A stretch of 64,000 nucleotides of DNA from Anaeropeptidivorans aminofermentans (GCF_940670685.1 NZ_OW711693.1:1736001-1800000), one strand, 5' to 3'. Shown: positions 15,225 through 24,198, counted from the first letter of the stretch. Program-made: numbers and translations. The notes: generated from the sequence alone by a model not told the origin.

Positions 15225-15995
15225 TTAAGCCATAGATGGGCTAAATAAAATATGAATAACGCCTGTTTCGTTATCTTCGATAATTTTCGTATCCACTTCG
15301 TAAATTTCTTTTAACAGGCTGGTGGTAAGTATTTTTTTTGGTGCTCCATGAGCCATAATGGAGCCGTTTTTAATTACGTATAATTCATCGCAGTACATTG
15401 CCGCTATATTTAAGTCGTGTAAAGCGGCAACAACAGTAATATCTAATTTTTTTACAATATTCAGTATTTGAAGCTGATATTTAATATCCAAATGGTTTGT
15501 CGGTTCATCGAGGATCAAGCATTCCGTCTGCTGGGCAAGGGCACGGGCTAAAATAATCCGCTGCTGCTCCCCGCCTGATAAAGTAGAAAAGGATCTTGAA
15601 GCAAAGTCTTCCATTTCAACTTTTTTCAAGGCTTCGTATACGATTTTATAATCCTCGGCAGCATCCCGTTCCATTTGTTTTTTATGGGGCGCTCTGCCCA
15701 TCAGCACAACGTCTTGCACAGAAAAGTCAAAATTATAATAATTGTGCTGAGAAACTACAGCCATTTTTCTTGCGGATTCCTTAACGGTAAATTTATTTAG
15801 TTCCGTATCGTTAAGATAAATAATACCCCCGGAAGGTTTTAAAATCCTGTAAATACATTTAAGAAAGGTGGATTTTCCGCTGCCGTTAGGGCCGATGATG
15901 CCGATGAATTTCTTTTCTTTAATATCTATCGTAACAGATTTTACAATTTCTTTTCCCCCGAGGATTGCAGAAGTTTCAACGCATTTAATTTTCAT
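15225..15995 (-). CDS. btuD: Corrinoid ABC transporter ATP-binding protein (BtuD/FecE type)
   Basis: A 256-residue ABC ATPase that powers import. Walker A is GPNGSGKST (residues ~35-43), the signature LSGGEQQR, Walker B LILDEPTNHLD, followed by the switch histidine in AALHDLN. The sequence groups with iron-siderophore/cobalamin ATPases. Its start codon overlaps the permease stop at 15995, so translation is coupled. The specificity for corrinoids is deduced from the cobalamin riboswitch at the head of the operon. Confidence 0.92.
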   Translation of the reverse strand: MKIKCVETSAILGGKEIVKSVTIDIKEKKFIGIIGPNGSGKSTFLKCIYRILKPSGGIIYLNDTELNKFTVKESARKMAVVSQHNYYNFDFSVQDVVLMGRAPHKKQMERDAAEDYKIVYEALKKVEMEDFASRSFSTLSGGEQQRIILARALAQQTECLILDEPTNHLDIKYQLQILNIVKKLDITVVAALHDLNIAAMYCDELYVIKNGSIMAHGAPKKILTTSLLKEIYEVDTKIIEDNETGVIHILFSPSMA

Positions 15996-17107
15996 CAGCT
16001 TCCGCCTCCAAAGCCGTAGGATTTTTTAACAAGCAGATAAATAAAGCAGGGGGCCCCAATCATTGAAATTAAAATACCAATGGGAAGCTCTGTGTTCGGT
16101 ATTAATATTCTTGAAAAGACATCTGCCCAAATCAAAAGGATTGCCCCTGTAAGCGCTGATATGGGTATAATTTTTTTATGGTCGGTCCCGAAAAAGATTC
16201 TTACGATATGGGGTATAATCAAGCCTACAAAGCCAATCATTCCGGCAGAATATACGATAAAACCAATCATAATAGAGGTTATTAATAGGTAAAATATACG
16301 GTATTTATGTAAATCCGTTCCCAGAGTGATGGAGACCTCATCTCCAAGAAGCATCATATTTAAATTTCTATATTGAGTAATAAAGAATATTATCCCCATT
16401 AGAATCACACTAAAGACTACTGCATTGGAATACCATTTAGCCCCTGCCAAGCTTCCCATAAGCCAAAATGTTATGGTTTGCATGCCTTCTTTATCATTGG
16501 CAAAATAGACGATGAAGCTGGAAAAGGAAGAGCAGACAGAGCTTATGGCCGTACCTGCCAATAAAAGCTTAACAGAATTCGCTCTTGAGCCGATATTGGC
16601 TATGGTTACAACAAGGATAGAGGCAAAAAATGCACCGACAGAAGCCGTTACTCCTATAAAATTAACCCCGAAAAATGCCCCTATGCCAAGCATAATAGCC
16701 ATAGTTGCTCCTAAAGAAGCTCCTGAGGATATGCCGAGAATATAGGGGTCTGCCAAAGGATTTTTCACGATTGCCTGCATAACAATTCCGCATACGGAAA
16801 GACCTCCCCCTACCGCTACAGCCAAAAATAGGCGGGGAAGCCTTATAAGCCAAACGACATCGTGTACAGGACCTTTGGCATATGCCGAGAGACTTTCAAA
16901 ATGAAAAAGTTTATATAAAATAACACTGTACACGTCTTGTACTGATATTTTAACAGAGCCGAAAGTTACTGCAAATAAAATAGAAATGATAACTCCTGCT
17001 GTCAGCAGGAAAGTAACAGCCACATAGAATGGCGTTACTTTCTTTCCCTGCATCAGCATAATAATATCTTCCGTATTTTTAAAATTGCTTTTTTCTTTTT
17101 TATTCAT
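15995..17107 (-). CDS. btuC: Corrinoid ABC transporter permease (BtuC/FecCD type)
   Basis: A FecCD-family permease of about 370 residues with roughly ten membrane segments, as in BtuC. Diagnostic stretches are DVVWLIRLPRLFLAVAVGG and the coupling-helix region GFVGLIIPHIVRIFFGTDHK. I chose ATG 17107 (MNKKEK), overlapping the end of the binding-protein gene by 8 bp; the frame is open to 17134 but the upstream codons lie inside that gene. It works with the ATPase at 15225 and the lipoprotein at 17100. Confidence 0.92.
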   Translation of the reverse strand: MNKKEKSNFKNTEDIIMLMQGKKVTPFYVAVTFLLTAGVIISILFAVTFGSVKISVQDVYSVILYKLFHFESLSAYAKGPVHDVVWLIRLPRLFLAVAVGGGLSVCGIVMQAIVKNPLADPYILGISSGASLGATMAIMLGIGAFFGVNFIGVTASVGAFFASILVVTIANIGSRANSVKLLLAGTAISSVCSSFSSFIVYFANDKEGMQTITFWLMGSLAGAKWYSNAVVFSVILMGIIFFITQYRNLNMMLLGDEVSITLGTDLHKYRIFYLLITSIMIGFIVYSAGMIGFVGLIIPHIVRIFFGTDHKKIIPISALTGAILLIWADVFSRILIPNTELPIGILISMIGAPCFIYLLVKKSYGFGGGS

Positions 17108-18155
17108 ATAATTCAGGGTATATTCCTTTTGCAAACTTTGTTATGCCGTCGATGGTTCTTACGCCGCTGCAATACATTTCGCCTAACTGTATGGTATGTA
17201 CTTCCTTATTTATAACGGCATTAATGCTTGCGAGGGCAGGGTCTTCCAATACAAGGTTGGCGCTGTAAGTAGACATATCCTCATTTTCTCTATCCATATA
17301 AACTACGAATATGACATCGGGATTAATATTAATAATGTCCTCCGTTCCAACAGTACCGCCTTCTACAGTAATCAGGTCTGCACCAAGCTGTTTTACCATA
17401 TCGCCGCCGAGAGAATTGTCACCGTATACTCTTGTATCAGATAAAAACTCTATAATCATTACTGTACGTTTAGTTTCAGCCTTAGAAGCATGTTCAACGA
17501 CCTTACTTACTTCATCTTTTATTTCGTTTACGATAGCTTCCGCTTTATCTGTTACATCAAAAATTTCACCAAGGTCTAAAATATCTTTATATTCATTCTC
17601 CAAGGTTCTTTCAGGAACGGCACCGCTGTTAAGAGAAATATAGGTATTGATGCCGTTATCATGCCAATAGTCAACTTCACCAAGGCGTTTTTCACCGAAA
17701 AAAGAATACCAGCTTAATATAAAATCAGGCTGCATCATCGTTACGGTTTCTCTGTCGGGAGCAAATTCAGTAAGATAGTTAACCTTTGAAAAGGCTTCTT
17801 CATACTCGGGTTTTACGGCATGGTCTAAGCCTGAGCAGGCAAGAATCCTATCTTCAAGACCTAATGCAAGCAAAGTTTCAATGGAGTTTTGATATACTGC
17901 CAATACTTTTTCAGGCGCCTTTTCAAAGGTCTGGGTAATTTCTTCTTTCGCGTAGTTATAGTTTGTTATGGTTACAGGGTAGTGGCTTTCCTTTTGCGTA
18001 TTGTCGCTTTTTTCAGTGTTTGCAGGTGCAGCTTCCGGTGAAGGGCTTTCACTTGGCGTTACAACTGCATTTTCCTTCGGTGATTCAGATGATTTGCATC
18101 CTGCCATTCCAAAAGCCATCATGGCAGAAAGGATTAATAAAATACATTTTTTCAT
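17100..18155 (-). CDS. btuF: Corrinoid ABC transporter substrate-binding lipoprotein
   Basis: A 351-residue lipoprotein with signal peptide and lipobox (MAFGMAGC; Cys20), then a Ser/Pro/Glu-rich linker (residues ~23-60). A class III periplasmic-binding-protein fold follows (EKVLAVYQNSIETLLALGLE, and later LGADLITVEGG). It captures substrate outside the membrane and delivers it to the permease. It is the first gene after the cobalamin riboswitch and its terminator, so corrinoid is the probable ligand, although the fold itself also serves siderophores. Start ATG follows AGGAGGATTTAATC. Confidence 0.92.
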   Translation of the reverse strand: MKKCILLILSAMMAFGMAGCKSSESPKENAVVTPSESPSPEAAPANTEKSDNTQKESHYPVTITNYNYAKEEITQTFEKAPEKVLAVYQNSIETLLALGLEDRILACSGLDHAVKPEYEEAFSKVNYLTEFAPDRETVTMMQPDFILSWYSFFGEKRLGEVDYWHDNGINTYISLNSGAVPERTLENEYKDILDLGEIFDVTDKAEAIVNEIKDEVSKVVEHASKAETKRTVMIIEFLSDTRVYGDNSLGGDMVKQLGADLITVEGGTVGTEDIININPDVIFVVYMDRENEDMSTYSANLVLEDPALASINAVINKEVHTIQLGEMYCSGVRTIDGITKFAKGIYPELYE

Positions 18156-18185
18156 GATTAAATCCTCCTAATAGTATAAAAGCAT

Positions 18186-18216
18186 AAAAAAACCGCCTTT
18201 CATAAGAAAGGGCGGT
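18186..18216 (-). terminator. Regulatory terminator of the cobalamin riboswitch
   Basis: On the minus strand the arms ACCGCCC-TTTC and GAAA-GGCGGT are followed by TTTTTT. It lies between the riboswitch and the binding-protein gene and so can work as the expression platform by premature termination. Confidence 0.8.
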
Positions 18217-18287
18217 AAAAGCATGGTAATACAAAGATTTGTAAAAATCTAAAAGAAGTTTTCTATCCTCCCTCCGAGAATTAACCT

Positions 18288-18450
18288 TGAGCAAAAAGGC
18301 AGGTTTCCTGACTCATAATCTTCCTCGTCTTTTGTCTTCCCGGACAGAATGCCCAGTGACTTTTTAAAAGACTCGTCATATCCTACAGTAGCGGGGGCTG
18401 TTGTGCTTTTCACATTCCCTATTATCCGGCAAAAAGCCGGCACCTCATTG
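18288..18450 (-). promoter_or_regulatory. Cobalamin (AdoCbl) riboswitch
   Basis: Read on the minus strand the hallmarks come in the right order: GAGGTGCCGGC (18437-18447), AATAGGGAA, CAGCCCCCGCTACTGTA, CACTGGG, CCGGGAAGA, and the closing GAGTCAGGAAACCTGCC. These are the conserved core and B12-box elements of the cobalamin riboswitch. Binding of coenzyme B12 is expected to favour the terminator at 18186-18216 and shut off the transporter operon. Confidence 0.93.
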
Positions 18451-18471
18451 CTGAATATTCAATTTGCTTAA

Positions 18472-18500
18472 AGGCTATCACAATTATTTCTTTGTGTCAA
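18472..18500 (-). promoter_or_regulatory. Promoter of the corrinoid operon
   Basis: On the minus strand TTGACA (complement of 18495-18500) is followed after 17 bp by TAGCCT preceded by TGTGA. The -35 box is exact and the -10 box is weak. It lies just before the riboswitch. Confidence 0.5.
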
Positions 18501-18655
18501 TATTTGTTTTTTTATGTATGATGTCTATATCGCATTGTAAAGATTGTACCCGAAAAAATATAATATTTTGTTCAGGTCTGGCCTAAAAAAGATTAATTTT
18601 TAGGGAATATTCTTATTCCAAGGCTTGAGAAAAATATTTTATGTATCATTCAATA

Positions 18656-19135
18656 TTAATTATTTTGATAATACATTTTATAAAATTCACCGATGCCTAA
18701 AGACGTTTTTTTGTTGAATTTTTCTGTTATAACATACCCTGATTTTTTATAGCAGTTAACAGCTCTTTCATTCCATGTTCTTACTTCAAGGCAAATATTC
18801 TTATGAGGAAAATTATAAATCAGCCAATCTGTAAATTTCTTTATAACGGTTTTTCCGATGCCTATTGATAAATATTCAGGGTTTACACCGATGCCTACTG
18901 TAATCTCATGATTTTTTTCAACGAATCTGCATAGTGCCAATAAGGAAGAGCTTTCTGAAATAAAGGCTTTATATTCCTTATTGCGTTTTTCTTCTGTAGT
19001 TAAGGAAAAATTCATTTTAATCATTTCGTCCCATGGCGGCATATTATATATGCTGTATTCATCTGGGTATCTCCAGCCGCTGAACTCTTTTGCATACTCT
19101 TCATTTGCGGGAACCATTGTAATATCTATGCCCAT
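18656..19135 (-). CDS. GNAT family N-acetyltransferase
   Basis: A 159-residue GNAT enzyme. Motif A is VGIGVNPEYLSIGIGKTVIK (~95-114), in which the Q/R-x-x-G-x-G loop reads LSIGIGK. The motif B helix follows as NERAVNCYKKSGY. It transfers an acetyl group from acetyl-CoA to an unknown acceptor. It is a single gene reading towards the riboswitch region, with 150 bp of AT-rich DNA on its 3' side. The N-terminal part (SGWRYPDEYSIYNMPPW) resembles the type seen in uncharacterised clostridial acetyltransferases. Confidence 0.8.
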   Translation of the reverse strand: MGIDITMVPANEEYAKEFSGWRYPDEYSIYNMPPWDEMIKMNFSLTTEEKRNKEYKAFISESSSLLALCRFVEKNHEITVGIGVNPEYLSIGIGKTVIKKFTDWLIYNFPHKNICLEVRTWNERAVNCYKKSGYVITEKFNKKTSLGIGEFYKMYYQNN

Positions 19136-19247
19136 ATCCTGCCTCTTATAAATATGTACTTGTATTATTGTAAAACATCGATAAAAATAATGTACTCAAA
19201 CGCTTATAACTATGATTGCACAAAGAAAAACAGCTGTCAATTAAATA

Positions 19248-19378
19248 TAGTAAATTTCTTATAGAAGTAAAAAATTGGTTCACTATAGACTCAAAAATAC
19301 GGATTTCCTTCGGAAACAGTACATTTATTGGCTTAAGTGAATATACGGTTTTGTCACTGTTTAATTTGAAATTTATGA
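19248..19378 (-). mobile_element. MITE-like element, family B, subfamily I (reverse copy)
   Basis: Begins TAGTAAATTT and ends AAATTTATGA, with TA on both sides. The core TTTCCTTCGGAAA and AATATACGGTTTTG are the reverse complement of the core at 1919-2064. The remainder of 19136-19669 has no gene; a small hairpin with a T-run (19452-19476) lies between. Confidence 0.8.
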
Positions 19379-19625
19379 TAAGCCATGATTACTTAAATTA
19401 GTGCGGCTGGTGTTTTTATTATAGCCATATAAAATTCTAAACTATAATCCCAAAACCTGTCCGAAAGGTTTTTTTATCATAATTAGTTTATAAATTTTTC
19501 ATTTTGCTAAAACTAGCAAATCTGCATCCGATAACTGTAGTAATTTGTGTAATAATCTTTCTATATTGACTATTTTAAAGTATTATCTGGTATTTTATTA
19601 TGGCTGCATGAAAATTTTAACTTAT

Positions 19626-19658
19626 AAAAATAAAAAGGAGCTTTGTTAAAAGCCCCTT
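19626..19658 (-). terminator. Terminator of the YHYH-domain gene
   Basis: On the minus strand AAGGGGCTTT, TAAC, AAAGCTCCTT is followed by TTTTATTTTT. It lies 12 bp after the stop of the gene at 19670. Confidence 0.85.
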
Positions 19659-19669
19659 AGATAGAAATT

Positions 19670-20521
19670 TTATTCATTTTTATTTATAGCAACTGTTCTT
19701 AAATCTTCATTCCACTGGGTCGTATATCCCAATTTTTCAACAACAGGGCGTACAGGAAGCAATATTCTGCCTTCAATATTAACAGGGGGCTGCTCTGAAA
19801 GGCCGACAAGTATATTATTAACATAAACCTTTATTGTATCGCTTTTTATGGCTGTTTTATTTAGAAATATATTTTTTTCAGTTATATATACAGTCTGAGT
19901 GCTCTCTTCCCATGTAACATTGCAATTCATTTTTTCCACAATATTTCTAATGGGAACCATAACCCTGCCGTTTATAACAGTTGGGGGCTGGTCAAACTCT
20001 ATGGTTTCCCCATCTACGGTTACAATTATAGGTTTTAGCTTTTGTTCAGGGGCAGAAAGGGTGGATACCGTATGGGTTTCGGAATATTCACTGTAGCCGT
20101 CTACACTGTGAGCCCTTACGGCATATTCGTAAGAGGTATTGGAATTTAATCCAGTATAAATTACAGATGTTTCAGATGTACTTATTATTTGACCGTTTAA
20201 GCTGGCTTCATAGATATCTGCATTAGCTACAGGCTCCCAAGTGATGGTAATGCTTGCGGGGGTTACTGAAGCTTTTACAGATGTTGGCTTGGAAGTCGTT
20301 ATTTTTGTAATTGCAGGAGTAGTATTTTCATAAGGGCATACGCCGTTAGGGTGCAAGTGGGCACTATAACCATGGTGATAATGGTAAGAACCTAATCCGC
20401 TTGCATTTTTATTGTCTTTATGCCCGCCGCTGGCGTCTGTTCTTCCGGGGTGGGCGTAACCTGTAGTGGAAATTAAAGCAATGCATAACAGTGATGTCAG
20501 GAAGGTTAAAACTTTCTTCAT
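19670..20521 (-). CDS. Secreted YHYH / fibronectin III / copper-amine-oxidase-N domain protein
   Basis: A 283-residue exported protein. Residues 1-23 form a signal peptide ending before HPGRTDASGGH. A YHYH domain follows (HPGRT ... GSYHYHHGYSAHLHPNG, residues ~24-62), rich in histidine and probably metal-binding. Then comes one fibronectin type III domain (~78-155; SITITWEPVANADIY ... SYEYAVRAHS). The C-terminal ~115 residues are a copper-amine-oxidase N-terminal-like repeat pair (INGRVMVPIRNIVEKM and IEGRILLPVRPVVEKL), common in clostridial wall proteins. Its role is unknown; a surface or wall location is likely. Start ATG follows AAGGAGGATACAAT; single gene with its own terminator. Confidence 0.85.
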   Translation of the reverse strand: MKKVLTFLTSLLCIALISTTGYAHPGRTDASGGHKDNKNASGLGSYHYHHGYSAHLHPNGVCPYENTTPAITKITTSKPTSVKASVTPASITITWEPVANADIYEASLNGQIISTSETSVIYTGLNSNTSYEYAVRAHSVDGYSEYSETHTVSTLSAPEQKLKPIIVTVDGETIEFDQPPTVINGRVMVPIRNIVEKMNCNVTWEESTQTVYITEKNIFLNKTAIKSDTIKVYVNNILVGLSEQPPVNIEGRILLPVRPVVEKLGYTTQWNEDLRTVAINKNE

Positions 20522-20739
20522 ATTGTATCCTCCTTCTATATACTATTTGTTGTAATTATAAGACAAGACAAAGCTGATTTCAACAATTAGTAATTAAATA
20601 TATTTAACAAATAGTTAAAAGAGAAGAGGATATCAGTATGAGTAAAACCGCAGTTGAGTTAATAGGTACTTATTATTGCTGTTTTTTATGAAAAAGAGAC
20701 TTAAAGAATAAGGAATATTATTTCCTAAAAGGGTTTCAA

Positions 20740-21984
20740 TTAGTTCACCGGCCATGCAATAGGGTGGACTGTATGTTCGTCCTTGGGGTTTATATTTGAA
20801 AGACCGGTATCTGTTAATGTGATGCATCTTTGTATACTGTGGTGGCCGAAGCGCTGCCTTATAGCATCTATGGTTTCTTCCAGTTGCTCTCTTTTTCGTA
20901 TTTTATTTATTTCAGGGTCAAGGCTAAGCTGATAAGAGCCTGAAGGCAAAAGATTGTGCGCCCGGACACCTAATGCTCTTACAGGCTTTCCGGTTTTATG
21001 GTTTTTTAAATAAAGCGCCAAAGCAGTATTAAATAATTCACGGGTTTCGGCGCAAGGGACAATGAGCTTTGCCTGTCTTTCATAGGATTTAAGCTCATTG
21101 TCTTTTACCCATAATTGTACTGTTGCGCACATAAGATTATTTTCTCTTAAACGCTCCGTAACGCTTTCGGCCATTTTATATAAAATTATTTTAATATCGT
21201 TTATGGTCATTAAATCCCTGGGGGCTGTGATGGAATTTCCGATGCTTTTAATATCTGCATGGTTTTCTATATCCCGTACGGGGGAAGCATCTAAGCCGTT
21301 TGCATAGCCCCATAAATAATATCCCCATTTGCCCAGAAGGGTTTCAAGGTGCTTAAAGTCTGTACGTGCTAAATCTCCTATGGTTTTTATGCCGTAACGA
21401 TTTAATTTTTGCTTTGTAACTTTGCCGACAAAAAGCAAATCCTCCACAGGGAGGGGCCAGACCTTTGATTTATAGTTTTTCTTTGTAATTAAGGTAACTG
21501 CATCAGGTTTTTTCATATCCGAGCCTAATTTTGCAAAAACCTTGTTAAAACTTACTCCTATGGAGCACGTAATCCCCAGCTCAGATTTAATTCGCTTGCG
21601 TATGGTTTCTGCGACTGCTTCACCGTTTCCGAAAAGATGCTCCGTACCGGTGACATCGAGCCAGCATTCATCAAAGCCAAAGCTTTCTACTAGATTAGTG
21701 TAATTATTATAAATTTTTGATGCCATTTTTGAAAAATGAATGTATTTTTTGAAATCGGGAGGAACTACTATTAAATGGGGGCATTTCTGCCTTGCCTGCC
21801 AAAGAGTTTCCCCGGTTTTTACATTATATTTTTTTGCTATTTGATTTTTAGCAAGGATTATCCCCGTCCGTTTTTCTTCGCTTCCGCCTACAGCTACAGG
21901 CTTATCACTAATAGAAGGGTTGCACATGCATTCGACGCTGGCATAAAAGGAATTCATATCGCAGTGTAATATAGTACGTTCCAT
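20740..21984 (-). CDS. dinB: DNA polymerase IV (DinB, Y family)
   Basis: A translesion DNA polymerase of about 414 residues. The catalytic N-terminus ILHCDMNSFYASVE holds the first metal aspartate, and FGFDECWLDVTG carries the Asp-Glu pair. The helix-hairpin-helix thumb is at about 170-200 (LLFVGKVTKQKLNRYGIKTI), with the little-finger domain after 235. I chose ATG 21984 because TTAGGTGATGCTT stands before it; two codons upstream (GTG, ATG) are also open. Length and motifs are normal. No LexA/DinR box is evident upstream in the DNA I examined. Single gene. Confidence 0.95.
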   Translation of the reverse strand: MERTILHCDMNSFYASVECMCNPSISDKPVAVGGSEEKRTGIILAKNQIAKKYNVKTGETLWQARQKCPHLIVVPPDFKKYIHFSKMASKIYNNYTNLVESFGFDECWLDVTGTEHLFGNGEAVAETIRKRIKSELGITCSIGVSFNKVFAKLGSDMKKPDAVTLITKKNYKSKVWPLPVEDLLFVGKVTKQKLNRYGIKTIGDLARTDFKHLETLLGKWGYYLWGYANGLDASPVRDIENHADIKSIGNSITAPRDLMTINDIKIILYKMAESVTERLRENNLMCATVQLWVKDNELKSYERQAKLIVPCAETRELFNTALALYLKNHKTGKPVRALGVRAHNLLPSGSYQLSLDPEINKIRKREQLEETIDAIRQRFGHHSIQRCITLTDTGLSNINPKDEHTVHPIAWPVN

Positions 21985-22286
21985 AAGCATCACCTAAACG
22001 AATTATTGTTCGCCTTCATTATACTATCAGGCAAAATAAAAATCAAACATATTTTCTATGAAAGTATTTTTGACCATGCAACTTATTGTTGTAAATAGGA
22101 GATATATCTAAAACTTATAAATATCCATAAATAATAGAAAATTTGTTTTTAAGGGGACGCTCTTTATAAGTCGATTTTTACAGCAGCTTTAAGTTTATTG
22201 ATATTAAATATATATCATGTAAAAGTTAATTATGATAAAATTAAAAAACATGATTATTATAAGAATTAAAGAATAGGGGCGTAGCA
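21985..22286. other. Gap without a gene between divergent dinB and the flavoprotein gene
   Basis: 302 bp of AT-rich DNA between two divergent genes, so it should hold two promoters. I see no convincing operator, hairpin or RNA. Confidence 0.4.
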
Positions 22287-22982
22287 ATGAAGATAACGGT
22301 AATAACCGGAACAGAGGTTAGGGGCTGCACTTACCATATAAAAGAAGCTTTTACGGAGGAATTACGTAAGGGCAATGAAATAACAGAATTTTATTTGCCT
22401 AAGGATTTGCCGTATTTTTGCTGCGGATGCAAAAATTGTTTTTTTAAAAGCGAGCTGTTATGCCCTCACGCAAAATATGTAGAGCCTATTTGGCAGTCCA
22501 TGCTTGCATCTGATTTAATTGTATTTGCTTCGCCTGTATATGCCCTTAGAACGACGGCTCAAATGAAATCCCTTCTTGACCATTTATGTGTTCACTGGAT
22601 GGTTCACAGGCCTGATGAGAGAATGTTTCATAAAAAGGCCGTAATTCTTACAAATGCAATAGGAATATTAAACAAAGGCGCTCAAAAGGACATATCTACA
22701 AGCTTAACATGGCTTGGAATCTCTCATATAAGGAAATTAGGCATAGGTCTTCTTGAAGGGGTTATATGGAATGAGCTTTCCGGTAAACGCAGGCAGGATA
22801 TTACAGATAAAGTAAAGGCATTTGCAAAGCAATATAAAAATGCAGGCCATGGAAATAAAGGCTTGAAGGTCAAATTTCTCTTTATGATTACTAAAATGAT
22901 GCACGAAGCCATAGCGAAGAAGGAAAAAGAGCTTTCTGCTGATAATAAGTATTGGCTGGATAAAGGCTGGATAAAGATTTAA
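22287..22982 (+). CDS. NAD(P)H-dependent FMN oxidoreductase, flavodoxin-like
   Basis: A 231-residue flavodoxin-fold protein. The N-terminus KITVITGTEVRGCTYHI is the phosphate-binding loop region for FMN, and ASDLIVFASPVYALRTTAQM (~77-96) is the second conserved FMN loop. A cysteine group FCCGCKNCFFKSELLCP (~46-62) follows the pattern of iron-sulfur flavoproteins, although the usual spacing of the 4Fe-4S type (C-x2-C-x2-C-x4/5-C) is only approximately matched. Such proteins move electrons between NAD(P)H and unknown partners. The C-terminal ~60 residues are basic and helical. Single gene. Confidence 0.75.
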   Translation: MKITVITGTEVRGCTYHIKEAFTEELRKGNEITEFYLPKDLPYFCCGCKNCFFKSELLCPHAKYVEPIWQSMLASDLIVFASPVYALRTTAQMKSLLDHLCVHWMVHRPDERMFHKKAVILTNAIGILNKGAQKDISTSLTWLGISHIRKLGIGLLEGVIWNELSGKRRQDITDKVKAFAKQYKNAGHGNKGLKVKFLFMITKMMHEAIAKKEKELSADNKYWLDKGWIKI

Positions 22983-23234
22983 TTCTTACTAAAGATAATA
23001 ATTCTAGCATATGGATACTGTAATTTTACAAAATTTTTAGATATATGTATCGTAAAATAAGAATATTTGCTATAATATGGATAATTATGTTTTTAGAGCA
23101 TAGAGAATAAAATATATAATAGTTTTCGTCTATAGAATTTAAATGAAACAGTATTATCAATTTGCTTTTCTCTTATTTATTCCCTCTAAGAGGTGTAGAA
23201 GCAGATTGACTATATATCAGCAGGGGGTGTTGAA

Positions 23235-23651
23235 ATGCTTTGGAAAGAAAAGTACAAGTTAGGAGTAAAACTCATTGATGAACAGCATGAGGAATTATTC
23301 AGAAGGGTAGAGGATTTTGTAAGCATATTACGGTCCGGCAAATCCCAGGAAGAAAAAGAAGAGAAAATAATACAGACCCTTGAATTTATGAAGGATTATG
23401 TAATCATTCATTTCCGTGATGAAGAGATTTATCAGAAAGAGATAGGCTATCCCGAACATGAAGTACATGCTCAAAAGCATCGTGACATGGTTCAGTATGT
23501 TGCAGAGGTTGAAGCAAAGTATAGGGCGGAAGGCTATAACGAACAGCTTTTACAGCAGTTTGGCGGAAGGCTATTGGCGTGGCTTATTAATCATGTAGCC
23601 GCTGAAGATGTTAAAATTGCCGACTTTGCAAGGGAAAAGGAAGTGATATAA
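23235..23651 (+). CDS. Bacteriohemerythrin
   Basis: A 138-residue four-helix hemerythrin with every diiron ligand present: His18 (IDEQH), His59 and Glu63 (HFRDEE), His78 and His82 (HAQKH), His120 and Asp125 (HVAAED). Such proteins bind oxygen reversibly and, in anaerobes, serve in oxygen sensing, delivery or protection. The ribosome site is AGGGGGTGTTGAA. The stop overlaps the ATG of cheX (TAATG), so the two are translationally coupled, which links oxygen binding to chemotaxis control in this organism by context. Confidence 0.95.
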   Translation: MLWKEKYKLGVKLIDEQHEELFRRVEDFVSILRSGKSQEEKEEKIIQTLEFMKDYVIIHFRDEEIYQKEIGYPEHEVHAQKHRDMVQYVAEVEAKYRAEGYNEQLLQQFGGRLLAWLINHVAAEDVKIADFAREKEVI

Positions 23652-24136
23652 TGGACAATAAAATATATATGCCCTTTTTTGAAGCCACAAAAGATGTTTT
23701 AAAGCTGATGCTTGATATTGAAGCAGAGTCTAAAGCAGGGGAGAATCAAGATAATATTTTTGACTCTGAAAATAAGCTTAATATCTCCATCGGATTAACA
23801 GGAGATATTAAAGGAGAAATCCTTTATAAATTTCCCAAGGAGACCACCCTTGAAATGGCTAAAATTATGAGCGGTATGGAATTTAATGAAGTTGATGATT
23901 TCGTAACCTCCGCCGTAGGAGAAATAGCAAACATTATAAGCGGAAAAGCGCTGATTGCCCTTTCTGAAAAAGCGATTCAATGCGATATCTTATCTCCTAA
24001 AGTAATTATGGATGCAAAGTATAACGATACATATTCAGAAAGCCATTTTTCTAAGGTGTGTACTGATATAGGAGAAATAGAGATAGACATTTATTCTGAT
24101 TTGAGTAAATGCAATAATGAAGAAGCCGTTTCATAA
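23651..24136 (+). CDS. cheX: Chemotaxis phosphatase CheX
   Basis: A 161-residue CheX/CheC-family protein. The phosphatase helix is visible as FVTSAVGEIANIISGKAL, with the conserved Glu and Asn of the E-x2-N motif that removes phosphate from CheY-P. The N-terminus IYMPFFEATKDVLKLML is the typical CheX opening, and LTGDIKGEILYKFPKE the central strand pair. It is coupled to the bacteriohemerythrin gene by a 1-bp overlap and followed by a terminator. No other chemotaxis gene is in the window. Confidence 0.88.
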   Translation: MDNKIYMPFFEATKDVLKLMLDIEAESKAGENQDNIFDSENKLNISIGLTGDIKGEILYKFPKETTLEMAKIMSGMEFNEVDDFVTSAVGEIANIISGKALIALSEKAIQCDILSPKVIMDAKYNDTYSESHFSKVCTDIGEIEIDIYSDLSKCNNEEAVS

Positions 24137-24198
24137 AATTTAGATTGCTTTGCAATTTAAACCAACACTTTCTAAGTTTACGCTTTTTTATGAATAAT

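Noticed and set aside
18085-18443. Two short minus-strand frames upstream of the corrinoid-binding lipoprotein
   Set aside because: They coincide with the cobalamin riboswitch and its terminator.
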